A program made the translations under genes and the position numbers. 64,000 nt of DNA from Halichondria panicea. Lineage: Eukaryota; Porifera; Demospongiae; Suberitida; Halichondriidae. Location of the stretch: NCBI RefSeq assembly GCF_963675165.1, contig NC_087382.1, positions 5,061,963-5,125,962 on the forward strand. Reading direction: 5' to 3'. Shown here piece after piece: positions 11,174-22,800 of this stretch (position 1 is the stretch's first letter; the number at the start of each line of letters is the position of its first letter). Under the pieces are notes generated by a model. That model did not search any database. It was not told where the DNA came from and saw only the letters and a list, made by a program, of their open reading frames with translations.

Positions 11174-12059
11174 CGTGCAGCTCCAAGTAATGACATTGAA
11201 CCATTTTGCAATAGATTTTTAAGTTTTAGTATAATTAAATAATATTATATGCATGCTCAGGAATTATAAGTTTTAATTGGCTGTCTGCATGTAATGTGTT
11301 GACTGGACTATACATTGTACTGGACTGGACTATTCCTTTTCATAACAAGACCACAATAGTACATAAATTGTTTATTGATTTGAAAAAAGCATAAAACACG
11401 TACTTTTACCTCATAAGCCCAATGTCTTTAGGTAGTCTCATCCGTTGCTTGTACGACAATTGGAGCTAGAACTGTTGCTTACATGCATGTAGACTAGGCT
11501 CAAATGTAGGCCAAATTGCACAAACACATGCAGGAATTAAGTATTTAACGTGTTCTCCATATCCCCTCACCAGGAAAATTCATGCCTAAACCCTTCCAGA
11601 AACAGCACCACCTTTTTAAAATGATATGCTACGACCAGATATTCAAGTGTCAGGAGGTGATCATCCGTCTTGTTTGTGATTTAGAGATTACTAGCTAATT
11701 AAAAAACATAATGTTGCATGTGCTGCATGTAAAGTACGACAAGAGCATGCATACAGACTCGTTGTATACAGCATGAAGACTCGTTGTATACAGCATGAAG
11801 AAAGGAGAACATTCACTTTTTACCACTCAACTGAATACACTTTCAAAATGTTTCTATCAATGTTGTACCGTTTCCTGTACGTATTTGAGAAATTTGGATG
11901 TTTAATGCTAATTGATCAGCCTATAATGTTTGAGCCTATAAACAACAGTTCTAGGTACAACTTCATGTGGTGAAAGCAAGAACACGATACATACTACATG
12001 CACTGCATTATCACTCCTCTGGTTTCATGCCCTCAAGTACAGTTTAGAGAGAATAACAC

Positions 12060-12265
12060 TAAGAGAGAAGTGTGAAAGGAGTCGGAGGTAACCTTGAAGC
12101 AGCCTCTGCCGCCTCTGCCAGAGGAATATTCGACACTTCAAAGGACACAGAGAACGAACGATGGACGAGCAGTTGATTGGGTATTTCGATGACAAAGGAG
12201 AAGTTCGTAGAATACTTCGGATGAAACTGTAATTGGTTTTGAGACACTGCCTGTCAGCTGACTGC
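12060..12265 (+). pseudogene. Degenerate fragment paralogous to the MACPF-like exon
   Basis: Translation gives GVGGNLEAASAASARG, then EQLIGYFDDKGEVR and DETVIGFE, with frame shifts between blocks. These match the exon 1 end of the neighbouring MACPF-like gene (GGSVGVASAATAKAS, EQTIGHFNDEGVVR, DEAVIGFQ). It is an older, decayed tandem paralogue; the same relic is at 31265-31475. Confidence 0.65.
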
Positions 12266-12864
12266 TCTTCCTGCTAGTTGCTACTATACCAGCTCCATGC
12301 ATGCTCATACATAATTACTCCATCTGCATTTATTGTGTAACACTCCTTTGGTTTCTAATTTGTTATTCATGTCAACAACTGGGAGTTTAGCACTTCAGTG
12401 CTCTAATTTTGTGTTTTAATTGACCTTATAATGCAAGCTATAGGTCCAGACAACATTTTGATATTCAGTACAAAGGACACAATCACACAGCAAAACCATT
12501 TAACTAAATTAAAATTAACACTAAACTGACAAATTACAAACAACAGCTATAGAACTATAAAATGTATGTTGCCCACGAAAATATAGGGGTACCTTAGCTA
12601 AAAAGACAGTTCAGTTTATGCATGGGCCAACTTCTGAGTGTGTGACAACACATGCAACAGGACAATTGTTTCTTGGAGGGGGACGGGCTGGTCTGTAATC
12701 CTCTGTTATGAGGGGCTATAGTTCATCCATGTAGGAGAGTCTCAACTGGTCCGGCCTCATGACTGGTGTGATGATGGGAGGAGTGATATAACGATCTGGG
12801 TCAACTTCTTCCCTCACGCCGTCAGTGTAAGGTAGGTCCACAGGGTCTCCTTGTATATAGTCAT

Positions 12865-13360
12865 CTATACTGCTTTAAATAATTTATCGTCGTCGTTTTC
12901 ATCATCTACCTGCTGATACATTTGTCGGACATTGTTAGCTCGTCGGAGTCTCATATCTGCAGCACCTGCTCCTAAGATTTCCTCTATCTTTAGCCATGTA
13001 TTGCTTTTTTTGAGTACGAATTGGTAAAAATGGTAGCAGAGTGTTATCACAAACAGGGTGAATGATATAGCCATTGAAATACTGGCTAGTGCTGACTGAT
13101 CTTTATTTGTATCTTTGACATAGGAGGTGCCAAATGCAAGAATGGCAATATTGAATAGATATAGAGTTTCGAGAGAATCACAATGCTTACTTTTATACAA
13201 GTGATTATTCAGACAATCAGTCCAACAGATAGGGCCCCAGATGATAAAACAGGGAGATAAGTGTCGGGAGCCATGGCAGCTACTAGATTATGAACAATCA
13301 GAGCAAAGAGGAGCAGTCCCACCCAGTAGCGATGCTTGGGAGTGAATGGAGCATGGTATG
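12865..13360 (-). pseudogene. Membrane-protein C-terminal relic
   Basis: Reading leftwards from about 13360: DTYHAPFTPKHRYWVGLLLF, a hydrophobic stretch, a stop and frame change near 13205, then DSLETLYLFNIAILAFGTSY, a second hydrophobic stretch and a charged tail ending at 12865. The order RYW-TM-LE(T/A)-TM resembles the last membrane segments of large sponge/cnidarian adhesion-type receptors, from my recollection of such families. No extracellular part is attached. The frame break could also hide a short intron. Confidence 0.5.
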
Positions 13361-13384
13361 TGTCCATGAAAGTTCCACGCACCT

Positions 13385-13655
13385 CCAATTGTGTCGATAC
13401 TTTACAGTGGTCTGGTCATACAAGGGTGCATGTCCAGTATAATGCTCTCTCCAACACGTGTCACTTTCAACATCATCCTGCATCAGTGTGTGCTATTTTC
13501 CGATTTACTACGAGGTATAGAAGTGGACGATGTCTTTACACAATCTCCGCTCATCACAGAGACCAATCAAATAGTGACAGAATTCACCTCTCTACTGGCA
13601 ACTCCCCTGGACAACCAACTCTTCCTGTTTGCTGGCACTAGCAGTGGAGGTGTGC
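13385..13655 (+). other. Coding-like open stretch, partly repeated at 22246
   Basis: Open for about 90 codons before a CA/TG tract (DLLRGIEVDDVFTQSPLITE, LLATPLDNQLFLFAG). The first 100 bp (CCAATTGTGTCGATACTTTA...) recur at 22246-22346, where they do not continue. No family recognised; it could be an exon or repeat-derived. Confidence 0.3.
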
Positions 13656-13657
13656 TT

Positions 13658-13712
<55 letters not shown>

Positions 13713-13772
13713 TGTGTGTGTGTGTGAGGGTGGTGTGTGTGTGTGTGAGAGGGTGGTGTGTGTGTGTGTGTC
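13658..13772. repeat. TG microsatellite
   Basis: (TG)n interrupted by AGGGTGG spacers; it generates spurious Cys-Val ORFs. A related TG/AGGGTGG tract is at 20490-20660. Confidence 0.95.
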
Positions 13773-14028
13773 ATTGCCAGCAATTGCCATTGTATTTTGG
13801 ACACTATTGTTCTAGCATCCTGTCTAAATATTTGTTCTATTTATATGAAAATTCAAATATTACTCAATCATTTTAACTACTGCAGAAATAAATGCTACTA
13901 TAGACTATTGTAGTGCGTGCGCAAGATCTTCGCTGAACTAGCTACGTTCACTGCACTGGTGCTGGTGAGTAATATTATTGTTTACCTGTTGGTTGAGCTC
14001 ATGTAGACTTCTGTGGTAGATTCTATCC

Positions 14029-14162
14029 TGTGGCAGATCTCTCTAGTCACTGTTACAGGCCGGTACAAGTAATAACAAAATACTGAGCATGCAGTACTGC
14101 CAGCTCAGTATTTTGTTATTACTTTTACCGGCCTGTAACAGTGACTAGAGAGATCTACCACA
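14029..14162. repeat. Large imperfect palindrome, MITE-like
   Basis: Left arm TGTGGCAGATCTCTCTAGTC...CAAAATACTGAGC pairs with right arm GCTCAGTATTTTG...GACTAGAGAGATCTACCACA around a loop of about 14 bp. The DNA or RNA could fold into a hairpin of roughly 58 bp. No target duplication identified. Confidence 0.7.
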
Positions 14163-14352
14163 GTAAATAATTATATAGAACAGTACAGTATAGTAGTCAG
14201 TTCTCAGTCATATTCTTCTCAGTCCTGTTCTAGTTACAACACTTTTACTAAATTAAATTTAACTTTCTTTCTTGGCTCTTTGTTGTCCGCTTCTTTTGTG
14301 CTTTCTTCTTTTGTTTTTTTGGCTCTAAATCCTAGCAACGTGTAGTCTGGAT

Positions 14353-14610
14353 TTAAAACTCTGACACCTGGACATCGTATGTTTGGCTGAGCCTCACAAC
14401 TTTCTTTAAATAGTTCTGGGCCTTTTTCTGAGACCCCATCGGAAAATAATGTGTTCCAGTATCATCTGCTGTTGTAAAATAAAATTGTTTTCCCTCAGTT
14501 CCCATCTTTACTAGCGACCCAATAGGAAAGGAGTTCCTGTGGTGCCTGATCTCTCGTAAGTCGGAGTCGATGTAGTACGGGTACGGGTGGAAGTGGCAGC
14601 AATTTCCCAT
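14353..14610 (-). CDS. Small hypothetical protein
   Basis: About 85 codons from an internal ATG at 14610 (MGNCCHFHPYPYY...), rich in aromatic and charged residues. The frame stays open upstream to 14760, but that part looks non-coding and would place the start only 15 bp from the divergent chromodomain gene. No family recognised. An upstream exon is possible, since AACAG precedes the ATG by about 12 bases. Confidence 0.3.
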   Translation of the reverse strand: MGNCCHFHPYPYYIDSDLREIRHHRNSFPIGSLVKMGTEGKQFYFTTADDTGTHYFPMGSQKKAQNYLKKVVRLSQTYDVQVSEF

Positions 14611-14775
14611 CTCAATTCTTTCTCTGTTCTTTTTTGTATAGTAATTTACTGATTCACATGACAGTAATAGCATGCAATCAATGGTAGTAAAGTGTGTCAA
14701 ATGAATAGAGATAAAATCTTTATGGTCACTAATTATTAATCTTCCAGCAGACCTGTTCATGCAGATCGACCTGTT

Positions 14776-15600
14776 ATGGACTCGTCAAAGAGGCAACGAC
14801 CTGAGAAAGGATACTATTCCTACCTCCATAATATAAGCTCGGCTGACATGGACTTATCTAGCATGCGGGAAGCACGAGATGTGAGAACCACTCTGAGCTG
14901 TAAGTCTGATGACAGTCTGCCAGAAGGGGTCTTCCTTGTTGAAAGGATAATTCATCATCGACTAACTAAGGTACGTAACATTTTATGATATATAGCCCTA
15001 TACGATTGATTCTATTTCTAGGGGAAAACGGAGTATTTGGTAAAGTGGGCTGGTTACTCATTGGAACAGTCTTCATGGGTCGCTAAGGAAGATGTGACTA
15101 TCTCTACTATCCAGTAAGATTATTAAGTATGGCATGGCAGTGCACTGTGTATTACTATAATTATATCTGCACATTTCCCCCCTTTCAGATCATACAATAC
15201 ACCACAAGCACCACATACCGAGCTTATAAGCGACGCAACAAGAAGATTTGTTCTGTCCATTCAATGTAGTTTAAATTTAGGTACTGTAAAATCCTGTAAT
15301 TTAACTATAGATTTCCGGCTAGATGTATTTCGTTACCTATTTAAAGATCGAGGAACCCAAATGACCCGCGGAAAGCTCCAACTTCAACAAACTGATTTTA
15401 ACGATGAATATTTTATAGGTAGTTGGTATATTTTGTATGATAGATATGGCAATGGCTGCACAGTAGATTTTCCTATTGTAGTATGTCCTAGAATTAAGTA
15501 TGGACCGAAAACATATAGAAATAGCAATGGTGAAATGTTAGAGTCACCTAGACTACTATCTGAAATTGTATGTGTAAATCTGGTGAAAAAACGTTGTTGA
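14776..15600 (+). CDS. Chromodomain protein (232 aa)
   Basis: Three exons: 14776-14970, 15022-15113 and 15189-15600, with GT-AG introns of 51 and 75 nt and matching phases. A chromodomain spans the first junction: FLVERIIHHRLTK then GKTEYLVKWAGYSLEQSSW, keeping the aromatic positions (F, W, Y) that form the methyl-lysine cage in HP1-type domains. About 140 further residues (LDVFRYLFKDRGTQ, DEYFIGSWYILYDRYGNG) match nothing I know. Likely a nuclear reader of histone or other methyl-lysine marks (inference). No integrase or reverse transcriptase adjoins it, so a retrotransposon chromodomain is less likely. Its 3' end faces the kinase gene across about 290 bp. Confidence 0.75.
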
Positions 15601-15888
15601 TCATTGTTAATTGTTAATTGTTAATGCATGCATGGCCCAACCTGAGCAGCCAATACGCACTATGTGACTCATAACTAACTGCTTCAGGCCAATTCTCTAC
15701 CATAATGCTTTTAATGACTCTCAAACAAATGGCTGGGTCAACACGCATCCCGACTTACAGCTAACCTTGTCAGCCTTCCATTAGAGAGCACGGATTTGCC
15801 TACAATTATACATAGACTATGTCATAGTTAAAGCTAGCACCAGATTTAAACATGAACGAATGAATGTAAGACATAATTAGTCACATAG

Positions 15889-17015
15889 TCATTCAACATT
15901 AAGAGAAATGGTTTCTAAGCTAGGACGGTCATGAGCATGATAAGAAAGACATTCCTTAATTACATGGGCAAGTTCAGTTGACTTAATTACAATGGAGTTC
16001 ATCTTCTTCATTATTCTACCTAATGAGTATATATCGCTCTGTGTGCTCTGTAAAACAAGCCCATCGCGGAGGTCTGGAGCTACTTGAGTGTGTTCTTTTA
16101 TGTAAATAACTTTCTGTTCCTCGGTCAGGCAGTACTTCTTAGCATGCTTTTCTTTACATGCCTTTCCAAAATCCACAATACATGGCCGGATACATTCTAA
16201 CAAAGTAGTCCCTAATACTACGTTGTCTACTTTAAGATCATTGTGAAGAATACTCAGCTTGTGCATGTATGATAGACCATCACAAATTTGGATCAGTATT
16301 TGCATCCATGTCTTAGGGCTTAATTTAATTTCGTTAGTCGAATACAAGGCAGAATATAATGAAACTTGTTGCTGCTTCACGCTTACATTAGACATTACTA
16401 AAGCTCTCCTGGTGGAACAAATACCAAAACAGTGTGGTATATAAGGGCTGGAATTTAATGTAAGTAATATACTGGCTTCATGCCTAATCGATTCGATTGA
16501 GGAGTCGGAAGTAAATGTTTTGACACAGACGTCAAAACACTCTTTAAAAATCATACGAGAGCATGTTCCAAACCGACCATTTCCTATATGAACATCACCA
16601 CCCCCATCTGCTAAACATTTCTCACTTATCTCTGGAACTACAGTAACTCCTCGCATAATATCAGCATTCGTACACATTCTTGGAGTTGCCTTGGGTAGAC
16701 TGATTACACTCGTCTTCATGGCTGCTGTTAGTAACTTTAGTGGTCGTTGGTGACTGCAGGATGTTCCCAGAGTTCCTGTCCGTAATTGCTTAGCTCGATA
16801 CACGTTGAGTTCCCTGTATGAACAATATTATTTACTGGCTGTTAATCAGCAACTTACAGTTTATAATCTATTGCCTTCTTCTTCCAATTCTGAACATTTT
16901 TCTCGGCACATTCAAGGCTCTTCTTCTCCATACACAGCTGCTTGCCAATTTTGTCAACTCTAGCTTTTCGATTGAGCCTCTTGAGCTTGGATCTTGAGAA
17001 TGTCTGGTCAGCCAT
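15889..17015 (-). CDS. Coiled-coil/kinase-domain protein (360 aa)
   Basis: Two exons, 17015-16858 and 16813-15889, joined by a 44-nt intron (phase 2). The N-terminus is Lys/Arg-rich and helical (KLKRLNRKARVDKIGKQLCM). The kinase domain follows: glycine loop IGNGRFGTC, VAIK-type CVKTF, catalytic loop LHNDLKVDNVVL, IVDFGKA, APD for APE, SDIYSLGRI and a closing HDRPS. The catalytic loop has HND where most kinases have HRD, so it is non-RD, but K, D and DFG are present and activity is plausible. No close subfamily recognised. It is divergently arranged with the RAG1-core-like gene, about 370 bp between starts. Confidence 0.8.
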
Positions 17016-17382
17016 TTTGTAATAAGTCTAAGAGAACCAGAGGTCGCAAAATACCCGCCATAATGCATCTGAGAAGTGTTATCATGCTATTGAATGAGTA
17101 CTGTGGTTAATTTAGTGGGTGATAACACCGCAGCCTATTCACCCACCCACTCATATTGACATGGCTAATTAATTTTGTTACATAACAGCTCAAGGGACCT
17201 TTTGTTCCATTATCCCGGGCCTCCTAGCTATGGCAGTAAACAAGCAGTCCAGAAGAGCAGAGAGCCTGTCCATCACCATCTCAAATTCAGCAAAGAAGTA
17301 CTCTGACTTCAGCCACACAGAACCATAAGTACAGCCAAACTTCTCTCTCTCTATTCCTATCGAGTTGCTGCATCATTGGTAC
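17016..17382. promoter_or_regulatory. Shared region between divergent kinase and RAG1-like genes
   Basis: Starts at 17015 (-) and 17383 (+) face away from each other. The region contains a 32-codon ORF starting ATGGCAGTAAACAAG near 17230 that ends in TAA before the main frame; it may be a 5' leader exon or uORF. Shared promoter activity is inferred from layout only. Confidence 0.35.
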
Positions 17383-19805
17383 ATGAACAAGAAGACAGAA
17401 GAGACATTCATTAGCTTAGTTAATAGCATGGTAACAATAGTTAAACTAGCACAAAGCGATCGTCTGGAGAAAAGGCTTGCAGAACAAGCTAGCAAGGTAG
17501 CAAGAAGGATACGGGGGCTAAAAGGAAGAAGGAGGTATGCCGTACTTGCTGGAGAATACAACCTCTTCGTGCTTGATGGAGAAGCAGAATCGTATTCTGA
17601 AATTGAGCAGCAACTATCCACTGAATCTCCACAGCCAACAACAATCCCCGAAACAAGTAGACCTACCACAGCACACATCAACAAAGGCAAAAAAGTTCAC
17701 GAGGTATCACCACGACAGGTAAAACGAAAGCTAGCACACTGTAAGAGCTCTGCAGAGCAAGCGCTTTGGTTTTGTGAATCATTCGGTCTTCAGCCAGAAT
17801 TTTTAGAGCTACGCAAACAGACAGGATCTCCCATCAAATTCAATTTTTTATCTAGCCCATCTCACAAGCCACAACATCAAACGCCAGCTCTTTCACCAAA
17901 CGATTCTGCGAGGGTACAGCAAGCTCTTTATGTACTTGACAGGTTTGCTGTGAGTGACGAAGCTTATCATGAATTGAGCGTCGCATCTGATTTACCACCA
18001 CTGTACCGAATCAAGGATGCTCGCCTCTCAATTAACAACTCTCTCGACATCCGACATCTCGAAGGTCCTTATCCTGGTGCTTATAGACCACCGAAAGCTG
18101 CAATCCAGGAAGAGCTAGCTAAGATCGTAAGTAAAGAAGAAATTATACATTATTATTATGGATTATTATTTTAGGTTCATTCAGGGAAAGCTATCACCCA
18201 ACCAGTAAAAGTAAAACTCAGTGGTGACGGAGCCAGATTCACAAGATCATCCAATATCATACTTCTCTCATTTGCATTTCCAGAAATTCAAGACAATGTT
18301 TTATCAGGCATGGGTAAGCTTAACAATAAAAATATTAAACGAGAAAGTGGTGAAAATATTTTTATATTGACATTCATACAGGCAATCATACATTTGCTGG
18401 CCTAAAAGCCGAAGAGTCGTATGAAACAATTAGTTCAGGACTATCTGAGGTATTGAAGGAGTTGAACGACATCATTTCACACCCACTACTCACTGTTGAT
18501 GAAACAGAGTACCGCCTTGAGTTTTTCCTGGGTAGTGATTACAAGGTGAGAATGTATAGTTAATTACTGACTATAAAAATTGCATTTAGTTTCTTTTACT
18601 GAGTATGGGCCTCAACAAAGCAACCTCTATGTACGCTTGTGTCTGGTGTACCATCAAGAAGGATGAAAGGTATATCTATAATTATTATGCTTAAACCTAG
18701 CTTCCCCATTTGCCGCTATAGGTGGGATATGTCAAAGGATAGGGCTGACTACACCATAACAAATGCAAGAACATTGAGTTCCCTACAAGCAAAAGGCGCA
18801 CTTCCCAGCAGTAAACCAGCAAGTGTACGACTAGGATCAATTACAACACCACTACTGAACATAGAGCCAGACCATATAATACCCGATGAGCTACACCTAC
18901 TCCTACGTATAGCTGACGTTTTAACAAGAAATCTCATTCTAGAGATAGTGGCATCTGCTAAACAAGACAGACAAGGAAACGCACATATACTCACTCACCT
19001 ACAAACACTACAGACGATCGTTAAAGACTGTGGTATCACGTTCAGGGTATGGGAAGCAAGGGGTCCAGATGGCAAAGCTTCTGGACATTACGAATGGACA
19101 TCACTGCAGGGGAACGACACCAAGAAGTTTCTGGAACGTCTCCCAGTGAGGTTTGCTGACCTACTGAAGGAAGAAATGCAAGCTAAAATGGCCCAACTTT
19201 GGACAGTGAGTACTAATTAAATTTCCCTTCGCATTTTACAAACATAATTATTTATATGGTCTGGCTCTATAGGAATTTCTCTCTTTGTATAAGATGGTTT
19301 CTAGCTGGACTCCACCTCCCAGTGAAGTGGTTGAGCAAAAGGTATAGTGTTAGTTTACTAGTAGGGAGAACCATTGTATCTAATTTACTATAATCTATCA
19401 TGATAGGCGAAAGACTGGATAAGGCTTTTCTTGAGCTTGAAGCACAAGTGTCAAGGGTTTCAGGAAAAGAATATTACGCCCTATATGCACACACTGGTCT
19501 TTCACTTCCCTTACTTTATTTCAAAATACGGAAATGTCAAGATGTTTAGTGGACAAGGTGAGTTCGAGTGTAAAGAGATAACATTTTAATCACCTTTTTC
19601 TCTAGGGGTGGAGAAAAATAATGATGACGCCAAGAGACACTACTTCTCCAGTAATCTGCATGACCCAGTGGGGGAGGTTCTGAAAGCTGAAGCGAGAATA
19701 GACGAGACATCACAATTTAAGCGAAAGAAACGAAAGTACATACGAAAAACTCCATTAGATTTAGTAGACATGAACAAACAGCCACGACTTGACTCTGAAT
19801 CATGA
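17383..19805 (+). CDS. RAG1/Transib-core-like DDE protein (676 aa)
   Basis: Eight exons with consistent phases: 17383-18126, 18175-18313, 18382-18545, 18590-18669, 18722-19205, 19273-19341, 19407-19557, 19606-19805. RAG1-like landmarks occur in order: KLSGDGARF (D600-like), LEFFLGSDYKFLLL (D708-like), YACVWC (C727/C730-like), PDELHLLL, YMHTLVFHFP (H937/H942-like) and FSGQGVEKNN (E962-like). Spacings second D to first Cys (19), Cys-x2-Cys, His-x4-His and second His to Glu (20) equal mouse RAG1 as I recall it; D-to-D is 81 versus 108. This predicts an RNase-H-fold DDE nuclease or transposase with a zinc site. No RING or zinc-binding N-terminus is seen; the N-terminal 240 residues are helical and charged. 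Seven introns and no obvious TIRs argue for a host gene. Start uncertain: the frame is open 18 bases further up without ATG. Confidence 0.8.
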
Positions 19806-22800
19806 TTAATTCTACCCAACATAATAATATAGTATACTATAATTATATCCTGATAGATTGTAGACATTTACTATCTTCAAGTAAATGACTGCTAGCCTAT
19901 ACTTACTTGCAGCCATATACACTCACTTTACATTGCTGGTACATTGCGATTAATGGGGAATTCCCCAAATTAGTGGCTCTACGCAGCTCTTGGGTATGTG
20001 TAGATAATGCGATACGTCATTGATAATTGTGGATTTTTTGACAAAACTGGACACATTTTGGAACCGCTTAGTCCACTTTATATCGAGCAGCAGCCGCTTT
20101 AAGCAGCAGAGTAGGCCGTATATTTTTGCTGGCAATCGGCAAAAATGAAAATATATGTGTAAGAATGCCGCAAATCAAACACAAAAATACAAAATAATCA
20201 AATTTTACAATACAATACACGAGACAAGCGCTGAAACATTGATCAACAAAAGCAGTTAGGGAACTTATACAAGCTGGCTGGCTAGCTTCTTGTGGGATTC
20301 CAAGGTTAGCTAAGGTGTATTTCTTCTTCTTTGTATCGGCAAATCAACTGAAAGTAGCTCCCTACAAGGGAAAAAGGGAAGCATAGCCTTTGGTCTCATA
20401 AGAACACATATAAAATCATACCGTAATATACAGAAAATTACTAACTGATTTACTGACATATTTTAATTGGTGTCCAGTCATTGCTGGCAATGTGTGTGTG
20501 TGTGTAAGATGGTGGTGTGCGTGTGTGAGGGTGGTGTGTGTGTGTAAGAGGGTGGTGTGTGTGTGTGTGAGAGGGTGGTGAGTGTGTGTTGTGTGTGTGT
20601 GTGTGTGTGTGTGAAAGAGGGTGGTGTGTGTGTGTAAGGGTAGTGTGTGTGTGTGAGCGGGTAATTTCTAGCTAATCTGATAGTTGGATGTTTTAATTAT
20701 GAGCTTATTTTATTGCCAAATGTGATTTTAATCCATTCATAGTGATCACTCGGCCTCACTGTAATGCTTGCGGTATATAGTTGTCGTGTGAAGTGATTGT
20801 GTATATCCTACACCGGCAATCAATTAGTCATTGCATTGTGCACATACTAGTCTGATGGTTGTAGGAGGTGTCATCATAATATAACCTGAAATCATTATAA
20901 CTGCTGTGACTATTTATAATAAGCATGGAATTTGCTTCCATTCCAACCCCATCCTGTACGCCTGTGTTACGTACCTGTATGACGAAATGGTACAGCTATG
21001 CCAGTGCAATAATAATTATTGTCGTAACCTTAATGCCACTCTAACTTGCCGTTTATAAACATCCTGCAAGGTACGCAAACAAACACTGCCTCTCAGAAAA
21101 AACTTTTGTCTAATGCTTTTTTTGAAGTGCCATTTGGCCCCTCTAGCTCTACTTGAGTGTATACCCATGAAATGAATGCTCTTGTGGCCCAAGTTGTGGG
21201 GTGTGTGTGTGTGGGCCCACGCTGCCTAACCCTGTAGAGTACTTGTGGTTTACCTGAGGAATGTGCTGTGGGGGGAAGTGTACATAAACAGGACTAGCTA
21301 GCTATTCCTGGGCTTCCCTCGCGCTACAAGAAATGTTGTGTTTATGGTAATGTCAATGGCCTGTTGTGCTACTTTTCAGAAATTCTCAACATCTATAATT
21401 GTTGCGTGTTGAAAGTTGTTTCGTTGTGTTTCACATACAGATAGAGAGGTGTACAGTTAAGCCAGTGTGTGTTTTGTATTTTGTATATTGGGATGCCTTC
21501 GTTATAATAGTATATGTATGGCTTTAATTAGAGCCCTACAAGTGTGCGGTAGATGCATAAGACAAGATAAAGTGTGGTCCCACGAGACATACTGAGAAGT
21601 GCACAGTGCTAATTTTAATTAGCTATAATTAGCCTGTAACCAAATATCCTAACCCACCCTCTGATTTACATTCTATGCTGGCTAACTCCAGCGTGACAGA
21701 CATGCCCTTAGAACTAGTCAAAACCCAAATACCAGTACATTTTTAGTTTGCATATTATACAGTACTGCATGCAATTAACATCGATGTGTGCCCACAGATG
21801 CTTTGAATTCTGCGCAGTCCCAGCCTAATTATTAGCAGATGTGCTTCTGTGCGGTGGATTCCACGGTAACCAGGAGGCTGTAGCACACTCACACACAGTG
21901 TCGCTGTGTTGACATTGTTGGGTGACAATATTGATTATGTCAAAGACATTTTTCTCGTGTGATACTAATTATTAATTAGTATTGTATTAGATTTGTTTCA
22001 GGCTGGTAACCGTCCCTTATTTCACATATAGCCCACCTTTCTGGATTATATAGACAGCTATTTTCTCTGACCTGCTATATATAGCTTTCATGATTGTGCT
22101 CAGTGTGTGCATGCTGTGTGTGGGCAGGAGGGTGTATACGGGCTGGCATGCGGTTACTTCTAATTATTAATTTCACAGTTTTTTTAGTGGCTAGACAAGC
22201 TGTTTGATTGTGAATGTGCGTTGAACTTGTGTGAATTTCTTATGGCGCTGTCCAATTGTGTCGATACTTTACAGTGGTCTGGTCATACAAGGGTGTGCAG
22301 TATAATGCTCTCTCCAACACGTGTCACTTCAACATCATCCTGCAATATGTTTTTTCACATCAATTCTTACAACAATAATTATAGTACCTTCAAAAAAGTA
22401 CGACCACCATTTTGAAAGAACTTTAGATGTGATGGGGAATTAGGCATATTTTTGCGAATGGCGTGGTTTCCTTCGATCTGGGCAGTTGGCGTCTCACAAC
22501 TATAATGTACACGTGAAAAGCAGTATGTACAATAATTATACATGTACAATGTACAATATATATTGAAACATAGCATCAAGTATGTACAGCATAATTATAG
22601 CTAAGTAACTAGCCTAGCTACGATACTCGAGGTGACTAGCTATATAGGATTGTCTCTTTGTTTGTTTTTTTGCAAAACGTATACTTGCAACGTGCAACGG
22701 TAAATTGCAACGCTTTTAATACAGTGTAAACGTACTGATGTACTACATAAACGGAACTTATACTTATATTGACTGCTTACTGCATCTATACAATAATAGT

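Larger units (their letters stand above)
7385..12500. repeat. Segmental duplication, left copy
   Basis: About 5.1 kb aligning in direct orientation with about 27004-31700. It contains the upstream flank, a two-exon MACPF-like gene and a degenerate downstream relic. Copy differences include a 5-bp insertion at 9978-9982, a tandem duplication at 10161-10405, and about 240 bp near 11610-11850 that is missing from the right copy. Confidence 0.93.

Noticed and set aside
13391..13876. 161-codon plus-strand ORF as a complete gene
   Set aside because: Its second half is TG repeat; only the first 90 codons look coding-like, so it is listed as an uncertain stretch.
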